A DNA stretch of 64,000 nt from Fannyhessea vaginae DSM 15829 (GTDB lineage Bacteria; Actinomycetota; Coriobacteriia; Coriobacteriales; Atopobiaceae), in contig NZ_ACGK02000005.1 in NCBI RefSeq assembly GCF_000159235.2, positions 8,892 to 72,891 of the forward strand, in the 5' to 3' direction. The notes below the pieces were generated by a model. That model had not been told where the DNA came from. It saw nothing but the letters and a program-made list of their open reading frames with translations, and did not search any database. The first letter of the stretch is position 1; each line of letters starts with the position of its first letter. Shown here one piece after another: positions 1-10,283 of this stretch. Both the position numbers and the translations under genes were made by a program.

Positions 1-520
1 GCGCAACTTTTACACCAGCAAGACGAGCAAGCGTTACATCAATTGCCAAGTCTAAAAGACCTGCATAACAAATAATGCTCACCAAAAGCGTGGCTACAAA
101 AACCACGGCGGTGCTTATAAGATCTACAACCGTTACCGCAGAAACCGAACCAAACAAATACGATTCAAACGTATTTCCACCAGGTGCAAAGTCGGCAAGT
201 ACAACTGCCATACCAAGGCCAGCGCTCATAATTACCGCAACCGACATATCGCCAAACTGAGGCATTTTTGCGCGAATCCCTTCTATAAAGAATCCTGCAA
301 CAATACACGTGCACACTGCACCAATAACGGGGTCAAATCCAAAAATCAAACCTAATCCAACACCCATAAGCGAAACATGCGACAGTGCGTCTGAAACCAT
401 TGACGTTTTGCGGTTAATCATCACGATACCTATAAGCGGCAATGCAATAGCAAGCATAAGACCCGCAGCAAGCGTTCGGCGCATAAATTCAAATTGAAAA
501 ATTGAAAGAAGATCAAACAT
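1..520 (-). CDS. znuB: Zinc/manganese ABC transporter permease (partial, C-terminus outside window)
   Basis: Membrane permease of an ABC-3 family metal importer. It starts at the ATG at 518-520 (protein begins MFDLLSIFQFEFMRR) and runs off the left edge, so only about 173 residues are visible. The visible part has several hydrophobic segments and the family's early SDALSHVSLMGVGLG stretch (around residues 43-57), as in ZnuB/TroC/MntB proteins. Its start overlaps the end of the upstream ATPase gene by 8 bases (513-520), so the two are probably translationally coupled. The ATPase, the binding protein and ZinT lie directly upstream in the same operon. Zinc is the most likely substrate because of ZinT; manganese cannot be excluded from the permease alone. 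Confidence 0.9.
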   Translation of the reverse strand, partial: MFDLLSIFQFEFMRRTLAAGLMLAIALPLIGIVMINRKTSMVSDALSHVSLMGVGLGLIFGFDPVIGAVCTCIVAGFFIEGIRAKMPQFGDMSVAVIMSAGLGMAVVLADFAPGGNTFESYLFGSVSAVTVVDLISTAVVFVATLLVSIICYAGLLDLAIDVTLARLAGVKVA

Positions 521-1184
521 GAGCTATCCTTCCTGAATTAATACGGTAGGTTGCATCAAAGTTAATATGACGTGATACAAGTTCAAGTTCGTGAGAAACC
601 AAAACAGCAGTAATATTGCGCTCTTGCGTAACTGTTTCCAAAAGATCCAAAAAGCGAACTTTACTTTCGTTATCAACGCCTGCCGTTGGCTCGTCCAAAA
701 TCAAAAGACGTGGATCATTGATGAGCGCACGTGTAATCATAACGCGCTGCTGCAATCCACCAGAAAGCTCGTTAAATGGCGTGCGAACATATTTTTCCAA
801 ACCCATGTCAACTAAGGCCTTTTCCGCGCGCTCAAAATGCTTTTTTCCGGGGAATTTAACAGGACCAAACGAACGATATAAATTGATAGCTACCATTTCT
901 CTACAGGTAGTAGGGAAAGCAACTTTATTCATAACGCTGTTTTGAGGAACGTAGCCAATATCCTTAAAGTCTTTAATTGAGTTAATTGGATTTCCAAATA
1001 ATTTAATGCTGCCTTCAAAGTGCTTAAGTTCACCAAGCAAAACTTTCAAAAGCGTCGATTTACCCGAACCATTTTCTCCGGTTATACAAATAAATTGTCC
1101 CTCGTCAACACAAAGATTGACATCTTTGAGCACCAACTCGGATGTATATCCAAAATTGAGGTTCGAAACATCTATTATGTGCAT
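513..1184 (-). CDS. znuC: Zinc ABC transporter ATP-binding protein
   Basis: Cytoplasmic ATPase that powers the metal importer. The 223-residue protein has Walker A GENGSGKS (36-43), Q-loop Gln81, signature LSGGLQQ (140-146), Walker B LLILDEP (160-166) and switch His198. Length and motifs fit the ZnuC/MntB-type ATPases that partner ABC-3 permeases. The gene sits between the substrate-binding lipoprotein gene (52 bases upstream) and the permease gene, which it overlaps by 8 bases. Substrate assignment to zinc is inferred from the ZinT and ZnuA-like neighbours. Confidence 0.92.
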   Translation of the reverse strand: MHIIDVSNLNFGYTSELVLKDVNLCVDEGQFICITGENGSGKSTLLKVLLGELKHFEGSIKLFGNPINSIKDFKDIGYVPQNSVMNKVAFPTTCREMVAINLYRSFGPVKFPGKKHFERAEKALVDMGLEKYVRTPFNELSGGLQQRVMITRALINDPRLLILDEPTAGVDNESKVRFLDLLETVTQERNITAVLVSHELELVSRHINFDATYRINSGRIAHV

Positions 1185-1236
1185 GAACCCTCCTTAGGCT
1201 TCAAACAATTGTGTACCAAACGTGCAAATAAATACG

Positions 1237-2550
1237 TTAAACAAGTGATTGATATATCTTTTCAACGTTGTCTTTCATGATTTCAACGTAGCCGTTCATC
1301 TCGGCACCTTGCTCTTCGCTTACGTACTCCATCGAAGCCAGTGGCACCGCTTGACCGCCAATTTCTTCGGCAACAGTATCGGCACCTTTAGACGATGCTC
1401 CAAGCTCGTAAAATACAGTTGTGACATTATGTCGATGGCAAAAATCAACTGCCTTACGAACAGTTTTAAGCGCTGGTGCTTCAGTAGAGGTAAGTCCTTG
1501 CAACGGAAAATGCTTAATGCCAAGATCTCGGCACAGATACGAATATGCATTATGAGTTACCACAAATTCGCGTCGTGTTAAAGGCTTAAATTTCTCCTTA
1601 TACTGCGCACCCAATTCGGTAAGACGAGAAACAACATCAAGCTTATTCTTACGGTATTCCTCTTTATTGGCAGGATACATATCACAGAGTTTGTCATGAA
1701 TAGCTGCACAATACTGTTTAGCATTCATAAATGAAATCCATGAGTGAGGATCATAGGTAATTTTATCGGTACCCGATGAAGAACCTTCCATCAGCGGCGT
1801 TACTTTAATTTCGTCACCATTTTCTGATTCAACTAAACGATACGATAACAAATCGGCGCTCGCTCTATCAGAAAGCACAATCCAACTTGCGTCTTCGGGC
1901 AGGGTAAATCCAATATATCCACTCTCGTGACCCATCTCAAGTGCATACACTTTACCGTCTTCAACATCAATTGTTTTATGCTGGGCAATAACCTCACCTT
2001 TTTGCTGCATAATCTGGCGACCACGCTTTACCAAATCTGCAAGTGGTGTGGATTCGTCTGCCTTAAAGAACGCAACACGCATAATGTCTTGGTGCGTGTG
2101 GCCAAATTCAAAGCCGTACGTACCGCTTCTTACACCAAGACGCGCTATGTACTGAAATTCTCCCATTGCAGCCGCACCACGATAGGTAATTAAATCAATG
2201 CCATCCGAAAGCGTTAATACAGGTAGATTAGGCAAGTTGTCACGAACCTGATCAATCCAGTGTTCCATATTGGCACCATTTACCACTAAGAGATCGGCTT
2301 CGCTTAAATCGCGCAGACCCTTTGGCGTTGGCTCCCAAACATGGGGGTCTTTATTAGGTGGCATAAATGAATGTAGTTCAACCGTATCTTGAGCAACTTC
2401 GCGAACTAAGTCAAATACGGGATAAAAAGATGCATAAATAACGGGTTTAGCATGCGATCTTCTGCGACATGCGCCCAACATGCTTGCGCCAAGCGTAGCG
2501 GCACACCCACCAGCACAAAGGCCCAAAAATTCTCTTCTTGAATATCTCAT
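1237..2550 (-). CDS. znuA: Zinc ABC transporter substrate-binding lipoprotein with an inserted domain
   Basis: Captures metal outside the membrane and delivers it to the ABC importer. The start at 2550 is preferred over an in-frame start 14 codons upstream, because it gives a twin-arginine style leader (SRREFLG, residues 4-10) followed by a lipobox LGAC with Cys28; GGAG lies 11 bases upstream. Likely metal ligands of the cluster A-I family are His70 (DPHVWEP), His269 (DPHSW), His333 (VTHNAYSYL) and Glu382 (FYELGA). The segment between the first two ligands is about 110-130 residues longer than usual and forms an extra region, residues about 125-262, of unknown function. A Tat-exported, lipid-anchored binding protein is an inference from the leader. 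Confidence 0.88.
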   Translation of the reverse strand: MRYSRREFLGLCAGGCAATLGASMLGACRRRSHAKPVIYASFYPVFDLVREVAQDTVELHSFMPPNKDPHVWEPTPKGLRDLSEADLLVVNGANMEHWIDQVRDNLPNLPVLTLSDGIDLITYRGAAAMGEFQYIARLGVRSGTYGFEFGHTHQDIMRVAFFKADESTPLADLVKRGRQIMQQKGEVIAQHKTIDVEDGKVYALEMGHESGYIGFTLPEDASWIVLSDRASADLLSYRLVESENGDEIKVTPLMEGSSSGTDKITYDPHSWISFMNAKQYCAAIHDKLCDMYPANKEEYRKNKLDVVSRLTELGAQYKEKFKPLTRREFVVTHNAYSYLCRDLGIKHFPLQGLTSTEAPALKTVRKAVDFCHRHNVTTVFYELGASSKGADTVAEEIGGQAVPLASMEYVSEEQGAEMNGYVEIMKDNVEKIYQSLV

Positions 2551-2625
2551 ACGATTTGATACTCCATATAGGTAAGCAAAAAGTCCCCGCACGTGCGAGG
2601 ACTTTTAGAAATTATTAAATCAAAT

Positions 2626-3279
2626 TTACTCTTTAACCTCGTCGGCAATTTGATCCATAGTGCTGTTTGGTTTAACAAATGTTGGGAACCAACCGTCTTT
2701 CTTAAAGAGTTCATCAGCATTCTTACCATAACGCATGTGGAAGTGAACAAGCTCTTCCTCACCGTGAACTGGCATCATGAGAAGTACAGGATATTTAGCA
2801 TCTTTATCTTCTGCTTCAAAAACATCCCATTCAAGCTCTTTACCACCGTGTTGAACCTTCTTGGAGTCTTTATACTTATAGGTAACTTTACCGATTTCTT
2901 TTCCACCCTTATCTTTAAAGCCATCAAGGAAGGTAATGGTGTCGCCCTTGATCTCAAGACCACCAAAGTCTGAATGACGACGCTCTTTAAGCTCTTTCTT
3001 AATGTCCTCAGGTGACTTACCTGCTTCTTTTGCCTTCTCGGCATAAGCGGAATCAAGCTCTTTATCATCAAGATACTTGCTAAAGTCATTCCAAGTGCCT
3101 TCCCAGCCCTTGAGATCCTTTACTGCCTCTTTTTTATCAGCAGATGCGCTTTGAGATTGCTCGGCCTCAGCGTTTTGAGATTGTGATTTAGGAGCGCTTT
3201 GTTGTCCTGCGCAACCAAAAATAGAAAATGCTAAGCCCACGGAAAGAGCCGAAGCTGCAATAGTACCAAACTTGTTCAT
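2626..3279 (-). CDS. zinT: ZinT/AdcA-II-type zinc-binding lipoprotein
   Basis: Surface lipoprotein thought to bind zinc and hand it to the ZnuA-type importer. The start at 3279 has a strong GGAGG just upstream; an earlier in-frame start adds 16 unsupported residues. The 217-residue protein has a lipobox ending at Cys23 (IFGCAG), a Ser/Gln/Glu-rich linker to about residue 53, then a ZinT/YodA lipocalin-like domain beginning GWEGTWNDF. Candidate zinc ligands are His172, His179 and His181 (HFHMRYG), the signature end of the family. In some Firmicutes ZinT is fused to the binding protein; here it is a separate gene 75 bases upstream of znuA, first in the operon. Confidence 0.9.
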   Translation of the reverse strand: MNKFGTIAASALSVGLAFSIFGCAGQQSAPKSQSQNAEAEQSQSASADKKEAVKDLKGWEGTWNDFSKYLDDKELDSAYAEKAKEAGKSPEDIKKELKERRHSDFGGLEIKGDTITFLDGFKDKGGKEIGKVTYKYKDSKKVQHGGKELEWDVFEAEDKDAKYPVLLMMPVHGEEELVHFHMRYGKNADELFKKDGWFPTFVKPNSTMDQIADEVKE

Positions 3280-3696
3280 GCAAACCTCCAGACAACGAGT
3301 GGTTATAGAGAAAACGATTTCAAACACGCTTTGTAGCTCTGTAAATACGTGTTAACCACTGCTAACTTTTTGAATCGATGTTATTGTACAACAAAGTTAT
3401 ATTCAGTTAACTTTCAGCTTCTATATCATACAATTCGGGCTTATTTGTAAACCTACCAATAAGGTAATCCCCTCGTGTTTTGGCTGTTAGCTTAGCTGTT
3501 TCATACGCGCGCGGCTACCAGCCGCCTATTATGTAGGTATTGTGAGAGTGCTTTTGACTGTATGAGCTTATAAGGCGCTACGTTTTTGTGCACATATTAT
3601 TGTTACAATACGTAATGCTTATGGTTCGCGTACACAGCACTTATCGCGTACACAGCGCATACTATATTGAACACACACAAGACAAAGAGTACAAAC
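3280..3696. other. Divergent intergenic region between zinc operon and asparaginase
   Basis: About 417 bases without a convincing gene. It must hold the promoters of the zinc operon (minus) and of asparaginase (plus). GTTAAC occurs twice (near 3350 and 3407), and a TACAAT-like -10 for the minus strand lies near 3385-3390. A zinc-responsive operator is expected here, but no complete Zur or AdcR palindrome was recognised. Confidence 0.4.
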
Positions 3697-4794
3697 ATGA
3701 AGCATATCTTGCTTATAGCTACAGGCGGCACAATAGCCTCGCAACCCATGGCAGAAGGCCTTACTCCCACACTTTCGGGAGAAGAACTTGCGCGCTATGT
3801 ACCACAGCTTAAAGATATTTGCACGTTTAAGACTACGCAGCTTATGAATATTGATTCAACTAATATGCTGCCCAAGCACTGGTTACAAATTGCACGCTGC
3901 ATTAAAGATGCCTACGATGATTTTGATGCGTTCATTGTGCTGCATGGCACCGATACCATGGCATATACCGCAGCCGCGCTATCCTACCTTATTCAAAACA
4001 GTCCCAAGCCTATTGTACTTACCGGTTCGCAGCAGCCTATGACAGGTGCTTTTACCGATGCAAAACTTAATCTTTATCAGGCGGCACTTTTTGCGTGCGA
4101 TGATAATTCCTACGATGTTAATGTGGTATTTGGCGGATCTGTTATGTGCGGAACACGCGCGTATAAGCAAAAAACCATGAGCTATAATGCGTTTACCAGC
4201 ATAAATTATCCCTTGATTGCTATGATTCGAGCAAATAAAATTGTACGACATGGCTGTTTCGATCAAAAACCTCAAGAACACAGAAGTGCTTTGCAATCAG
4301 GCTTATCTATACCGCATGCACCAATGGCGTCGGAATGTAACAATCACAAAACAGCACAAGAAAGTGAGCACTCATATGTACGCTTTTATGAGCGTCTTAA
4401 CAATCGCGTTATGTGTCTAAGGCTTACTCCAGGGCTTAAACCCAACATTTTTGACGCACTCACTAAAGATTATGATGCACTTATTCTAGAAACGTTTGGT
4501 ATAGGCGGCATTCCTAATTCTGCTCAGCATAATTTTGCATGCGCACTACAACGCTGGATACAACAGGGCAAAACGCTTGTACTTACCACACAAGTTGCCG
4601 AAGAAGGTTTAGATTTAGGCGTATACGAAGTTGGACAAGCATTTGCTCATAACGAAGGTGTTCTGCGTGGTGCCGATATGACCACTGAGGCGCTGCTTGC
4701 CAAAACCATGTGGGTATTAGGACAAGCTCACACGCAAGGCGAAATCAAACGCCTGTTTTATACACCTATTAATCACGATCGTGTGCAAGAATAA
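3697..4794 (+). CDS. ansA: L-asparaginase, type I-like
   Basis: Hydrolyses L-asparagine to aspartate and ammonia. The ATG at 3697 is chosen because the protein then begins MKHILLIATGGTIAS, with the first catalytic Thr (Thr12) in its usual place; the longer TTG reading adds ten unsupported residues. The second active-site block HGTDTMAY (83-90) supplies Thr85 and Asp86, followed by the VLTGSQQP block near 107-114. There is no signal peptide, so it is probably cytoplasmic. At 365 residues it is somewhat longer than typical type I enzymes (about 330-340), with extra sequence around residues 195-225 (RSALQSG...SECNNHK). It appears to be monocistronic. Confidence 0.93.
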   Translation: MKHILLIATGGTIASQPMAEGLTPTLSGEELARYVPQLKDICTFKTTQLMNIDSTNMLPKHWLQIARCIKDAYDDFDAFIVLHGTDTMAYTAAALSYLIQNSPKPIVLTGSQQPMTGAFTDAKLNLYQAALFACDDNSYDVNVVFGGSVMCGTRAYKQKTMSYNAFTSINYPLIAMIRANKIVRHGCFDQKPQEHRSALQSGLSIPHAPMASECNNHKTAQESEHSYVRFYERLNNRVMCLRLTPGLKPNIFDALTKDYDALILETFGIGGIPNSAQHNFACALQRWIQQGKTLVLTTQVAEEGLDLGVYEVGQAFAHNEGVLRGADMTTEALLAKTMWVLGQAHTQGEIKRLFYTPINHDRVQE

Positions 4795-4860
4795 AAGCTC
4801 GTTTCTATAGTTTATGCGCAACAGAGCTTAAAATATATAAGCTTTCCAAAAGCTTACAAC

Positions 4861-4897
4861 TAAAAAACGTGCACGCTCTTTCGAGACATGCACGTTT
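4861..4897 (-). terminator. Rho-independent terminator of groEL
   Basis: Nine-base stem: 4865-4873 pairs with 4889-4897, with a loop at 4874-4888. Read on the minus strand the stem is followed by a run of T residues, so it suits groEL, which ends at 4994. Confidence 0.75.
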
Positions 4898-4993
4898 AAT
4901 AACAATCTTTATGTACATCACATTCAGATACGCATTACCATTAACGTTTAAGTATACAAACGTTATCTATGCAACTTTGTATCCATCATGCGA

Positions 4994-6652
<1,659 letters not shown>

Positions 6653-6736
6653 TTAAGATACTACTTTGCGCAGGTACATCATGTGTTTTTGCTACTTGAG
6701 CAGATATGTGCCTGCATGTATTTATAGAGAATTTAC

Positions 6737-7027
6737 TTACTCGCACAAAATTGCATAGATGTCATCACTGCGAAGCAACAGATATGTTTCACCATCGATC
6801 TTAACTTCATTACCGCCAAATTTGCCGTAATAAACTTGATCTCCCACTTTAACGTCTAAAGCAATGCGCTCGCCTTTGTCATTTAATTTTCCAGCGCCAA
6901 CTGCAACAACTTCGCCACGTTGAGGCTTTTCTTGTGCACCGCTTGAAATATACAATCCCGAAGATGTTTTTTCTTCTTTTGGAGCGGGCTTAACTAAAAC
7001 TCGGTCAGCCAAAGGCTTAAGTGTCAT
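6737..7027 (-). CDS. groES: Co-chaperonin GroES (10 kDa)
   Basis: Lid of the GroEL chamber. The start at 7027 has GGAGG eight bases upstream and gives a 96-residue protein beginning MTLKPLADRVLVKP, the standard GroES N-terminus. The mobile loop region (EEKTSSGLYISSGAQEKPQ) lies around residues 17-35. It is the first gene of the groES-groEL pair. No inverted repeat of the CIRCE or HAIR type was recognised in the 250 bases upstream, so heat-shock control is not visible here. Confidence 0.97.
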   Translation of the reverse strand: MTLKPLADRVLVKPAPKEEKTSSGLYISSGAQEKPQRGEVVAVGAGKLNDKGERIALDVKVGDQVYYGKFGGNEVKIDGETYLLLRSDDIYAILCE

Positions 7028-7284
7028 GATATGAACCTCCTTTTGTATGCACAACATACGTGCAAGGAACCTAATACAAATTTGAGGATGAACAAATGAA
7101 GTATTGCAACTTGCTCATCAACTATTAGAAAGCATACCCATATTTTTTTTCTTATACAAGAGGAATAACAAAATCTTAATAAGTACACTTAGATTTTCTT
7201 ATTGTCTTCACAACAGTAAAACTCATAGTGGACTGTGCGAATTGTTGAGAGTAATCCTGTACATACTCCTGCGCACACCACGAA

Positions 7285-9156
7285 CTAGTCTTTTAGGCAC
7301 GCGAGATTTGCACGTTGATATAGCCCCGCGTCCATAAATCCTTGTGAGCGATAATACTTGCGTGTTCCAATAGAAGAAATAACATTTATCGAGGTATAGC
7401 CTGCTTCGCGTGCAATAGATTTTGCACGACTAATAAGTTGCTTACCCAAGCCATGATGCTGAGCTGTTCCTGCATGACCTTCAATTTGAGCCGTTGTGCC
7501 GTATACATGAACCTCTCTAATCATTGCTTCATGAGGCAAAATAGGAAAATGCTCGCATGCACAATATTTGTCGATCGCAGATCTATGCGGAAGAGAAAGC
7601 CTCAAAAAGCCTGCTATACGGTTATGGTCATCGACCCACTGCAAAAAATACTCCGTAGAAACGTTTGTGGCATACGGAACAACTTCCATATGAAGCGTGC
7701 GCGGATCAAGCATACTTGTTGCAATTTCGCGCATACGAATTTCGCGAGGAAGTATAGCGCTTTGTGCAATTTTTTGTTCTACTAACTGGCGCAAATTACC
7801 CTTTTTATTGCCCGAAATAATATCGGTAGACGAAATGTCTCTGATCATACGCGAAATACGCGTAAAACATGGCGTTGCCAGCACATCGCTCACAAGCACA
7901 TCTACCAGCTCTTCTTCGGTGTATGCCTGCCAAAGGCCACGTTCATAACATGCTTTGAGCCGAGCAGAATCTACCAACACACACGGATAGAGTTTTACTT
8001 CATCGGGCAAATACAAACTGTCATGCACCAACATTTTGAAGTCTTTTTTATCGATATCCGGCGTTGAACCCAACAGATTAACCATGGCATGCACATGAAT
8101 CTTAAATCCAAATAAACGCAGCAGCTCAAATGCTTGTTTTATATCATCAAGTGACCCTTTGCGTAAATTACGTTGACGAATTTCTTCGTTGAGCACCTGA
8201 ATGCCCATTTGGACTTTCGTACAACCAAGCGCGCGCATAAGGTAGAGGTGCTCAACGCTTATGGTATCGGGTCGCGTTTCGATAACAAGGCCAACTACAC
8301 GGTGATGTGCACTTTCGTTGATACGCTGCTGTTCGCGAACTTCATCCATAGAAGCGCGCTGAAATGCGGATGCTTTAACCCAAGTTGCGCGAGCTGTATA
8401 CGCTGTAGTAAATGCCTCATTATAGGTAAGTTTTCCTGCGTCAATATCGTGTTGAGTTTGCTCATAATGAATTTCACGAGCGTGCGGATCAAAGCGCAAG
8501 CCACAGCGCTCGTACCGTGCAACAATGGCGTTTCTCTCTTGGTGTGAAGCGTAGCCCATATTGAGCGCGCGAAAAACTTCGCGAATAAACCAGCACTGAT
8601 ACGCCGTGGGATATTCGCTCCATGTTCCGCCCAAAATAATGATTTCTATTTTGTCGGTTGGATGACCCATATTCACCAGCGCTTGTAGGCGCAAGGTTGT
8701 TTGTAAAAATGGATCAAATAAACACTGCTCCGCGCGCTGGCAAGCCGGTTCTCGGCTCATATAACTTTTTGGCATACGAATATCGCTTGGACAAAAAATA
8801 CAATTTGAGCTGCACGGCCATGGTTTGGTAAGAAGCGTAATGGTAGCCACGCCCGAAGCAGAGCGTCTAGGCTTTATGCGCAACGTTTGAATAAGTTTTT
8901 GTTCTGTTTCATCGGTTACGCCCCAAGATTTCCAGAGCTGATGTTCATAATGCTTAACTTCCATATACCGAGGAATAAGCTGCTTTTTTGAAGTTTGTTC
9001 TTCGTGAGTGGTAATTCCACGGTTGCATTCGTTAAGAAATGCATTGAGCTGAACAGACGTAAGCGCGCCTGTTTTCTCAATGCGCTTGATAAGCTTAAGA
9101 AGAACATCGTCAATTTGTGGCGTGTTATGATATATGTATTCTGGTGCAGTAGTCAT
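7285..9156 (-). CDS. elp3: Elp3-like radical SAM/GNAT tRNA uridine-34 modification enzyme
   Basis: Likely adds a carboxymethyl-type group to C5 of wobble uridine in tRNA, using S-adenosylmethionine and acetyl-CoA. With the ATG at 9156 the protein has 623 residues. A radical SAM cluster motif is visible at Cys115-x3-Cys119-x2-Cys122 (CSSNCIFC), and a C-terminal GNAT domain ends the protein, with REVHVYG, QHHGLGKQL, VISSIG and YYRSQGF blocks near residues 530-610, as in archaeal and bacterial Elp3. An upstream in-frame ATG (9174) is possible. Neither has a clear ribosome site, and TACACT six bases before 9156 suggests a leaderless mRNA. It is divergent from a Trm9-like methyltransferase gene. 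Confidence 0.9.
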   Translation of the reverse strand: MTTAPEYIYHNTPQIDDVLLKLIKRIEKTGALTSVQLNAFLNECNRGITTHEEQTSKKQLIPRYMEVKHYEHQLWKSWGVTDETEQKLIQTLRIKPRRSASGVATITLLTKPWPCSSNCIFCPSDIRMPKSYMSREPACQRAEQCLFDPFLQTTLRLQALVNMGHPTDKIEIIILGGTWSEYPTAYQCWFIREVFRALNMGYASHQERNAIVARYERCGLRFDPHAREIHYEQTQHDIDAGKLTYNEAFTTAYTARATWVKASAFQRASMDEVREQQRINESAHHRVVGLVIETRPDTISVEHLYLMRALGCTKVQMGIQVLNEEIRQRNLRKGSLDDIKQAFELLRLFGFKIHVHAMVNLLGSTPDIDKKDFKMLVHDSLYLPDEVKLYPCVLVDSARLKACYERGLWQAYTEEELVDVLVSDVLATPCFTRISRMIRDISSTDIISGNKKGNLRQLVEQKIAQSAILPREIRMREIATSMLDPRTLHMEVVPYATNVSTEYFLQWVDDHNRIAGFLRLSLPHRSAIDKYCACEHFPILPHEAMIREVHVYGTTAQIEGHAGTAQHHGLGKQLISRAKSIAREAGYTSINVISSIGTRKYYRSQGFMDAGLYQRANLACLKD

Positions 9157-9171
9157 AGTATTAGTGTAGCG

Positions 9172-9188
9172 CATATGCTTAGCATATG
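9172..9188. promoter_or_regulatory. Perfect inverted repeat upstream of elp3
   Basis: Seven-base arms CATATGC (9172-9178) and GCATATG (9182-9188) surround TTA. The site lies just upstream of the elp3 start, where the -10 region would be, and within the interval shared with the divergent methyltransferase gene. It could be an operator or chance; no regulator is identified. Confidence 0.35.
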
Positions 9189-9302
9189 AGTGCAACAGAT
9201 GTGCCTGCGAGAAAAAACACCAAGCACCAACAAGCTTGATAACGTGTAAGGTCATGTGCATACAAAAGATGGGACGAACAGAAAGAACGGAAAGAAAGAG
9301 CG

Positions 9303-10214
9303 TTGAACAAACAAACCATACAAACATTGGTCAGACTTACCAATGACTTTTACAACAAGGAAGCTCAGTCGTTTTCTGATACGCGCAACCGTCCATGGGA
9401 TGGATGGGTATATGCAATGGATTACCTGCTCAAACACGGTTTGCTAACGTTTGGTAACAACAAGGTAGCGGCTGTGCCAACACTATTTGAACAAACACCG
9501 TTAACACAAACACATCTTTGTGACTGTATTGATGTGGCATGCGGAAACCTTAGATTTCTAGATTTTCTCATCAACTACCTGCACAACAATAAAGGTTACC
9601 CCAATGCAGGCACCAAGGGTGCGCTATCTTACATTGGCATTGACAAACAATCTACACTCACCCGTCTTGGTATGCAAAAACTTTCGCATACGCTTACGCA
9701 ACATGCATGCGTAACTATTCATACCACAGATGTGTTATCTAAGCTCATGGACGAACATGACCCCTTAGCAGAGCTTACACATACCACAGGCCTCATGGTA
9801 TGCTTTGGCTTTATGCATCATATTCCCAGCTTTAAGCTCAGACAAACATTCCTATCAGCACTTTGTGAACATGTATGTAGGGGTGGCATTATCGTGCTTT
9901 CGTTTTGGTGTTTTGGCAACACCGAGCAAGGACGCGCCAAAGCGCAAGCGCAAACAGAAGAGGCATTATGCGCGCTGGCGGCACAACAAAGATATATGCT
10001 TGACGCACGTGAGCTAGAAAACAACGATTACCTGCTTGGATGGAAGCATACGCAAGGCGTTATGCGCTATGCTCATAGCTTTTCTGAACAAGAGGTATTT
10101 GGCCTTATAGCCAGCACAAAGACACTTAAGCTTCTTACGCATTGGTATGCTGATGGAAAAGACAACCATTCAAATTTGTATGTAATTGCACAAAACGTTA
10201 CAGCTACACATTAA
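9303..10214 (+). CDS. SAM-dependent methyltransferase, Trm9-like
   Basis: Class I methyltransferase of 303 residues. The N-terminal pattern (LTNDFYNKEAQSFSDTRNRPWDGW) and the SAM-binding motif I around residues 77-84 (DVACGNLR) resemble tRNA wobble-uridine methyltransferases such as Trm9 and related bacterial proteins. A TTG start at 9303 is used because this conserved N-terminus lies upstream of the first ATG (residue 39) and GGAAAGAAAGAG precedes it. The gene is divergent from the Elp3 homologue, and Trm9-type enzymes methylate the cm5U product of Elp3. A joint role in mcm5U-type modification is therefore a reasonable inference, but the substrate is not proven by sequence. Confidence 0.75.
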   Translation: MNKQTIQTLVRLTNDFYNKEAQSFSDTRNRPWDGWVYAMDYLLKHGLLTFGNNKVAAVPTLFEQTPLTQTHLCDCIDVACGNLRFLDFLINYLHNNKGYPNAGTKGALSYIGIDKQSTLTRLGMQKLSHTLTQHACVTIHTTDVLSKLMDEHDPLAELTHTTGLMVCFGFMHHIPSFKLRQTFLSALCEHVCRGGIIVLSFWCFGNTEQGRAKAQAQTEEALCALAAQQRYMLDARELENNDYLLGWKHTQGVMRYAHSFSEQEVFGLIASTKTLKLLTHWYADGKDNHSNLYVIAQNVTATH

Positions 10215-10283
10215 GCGGCATGCATACAAGCGCGCGCAGCGCAGACAACACTAAAAAACGATATATGCCTATTCGCCTTACGC

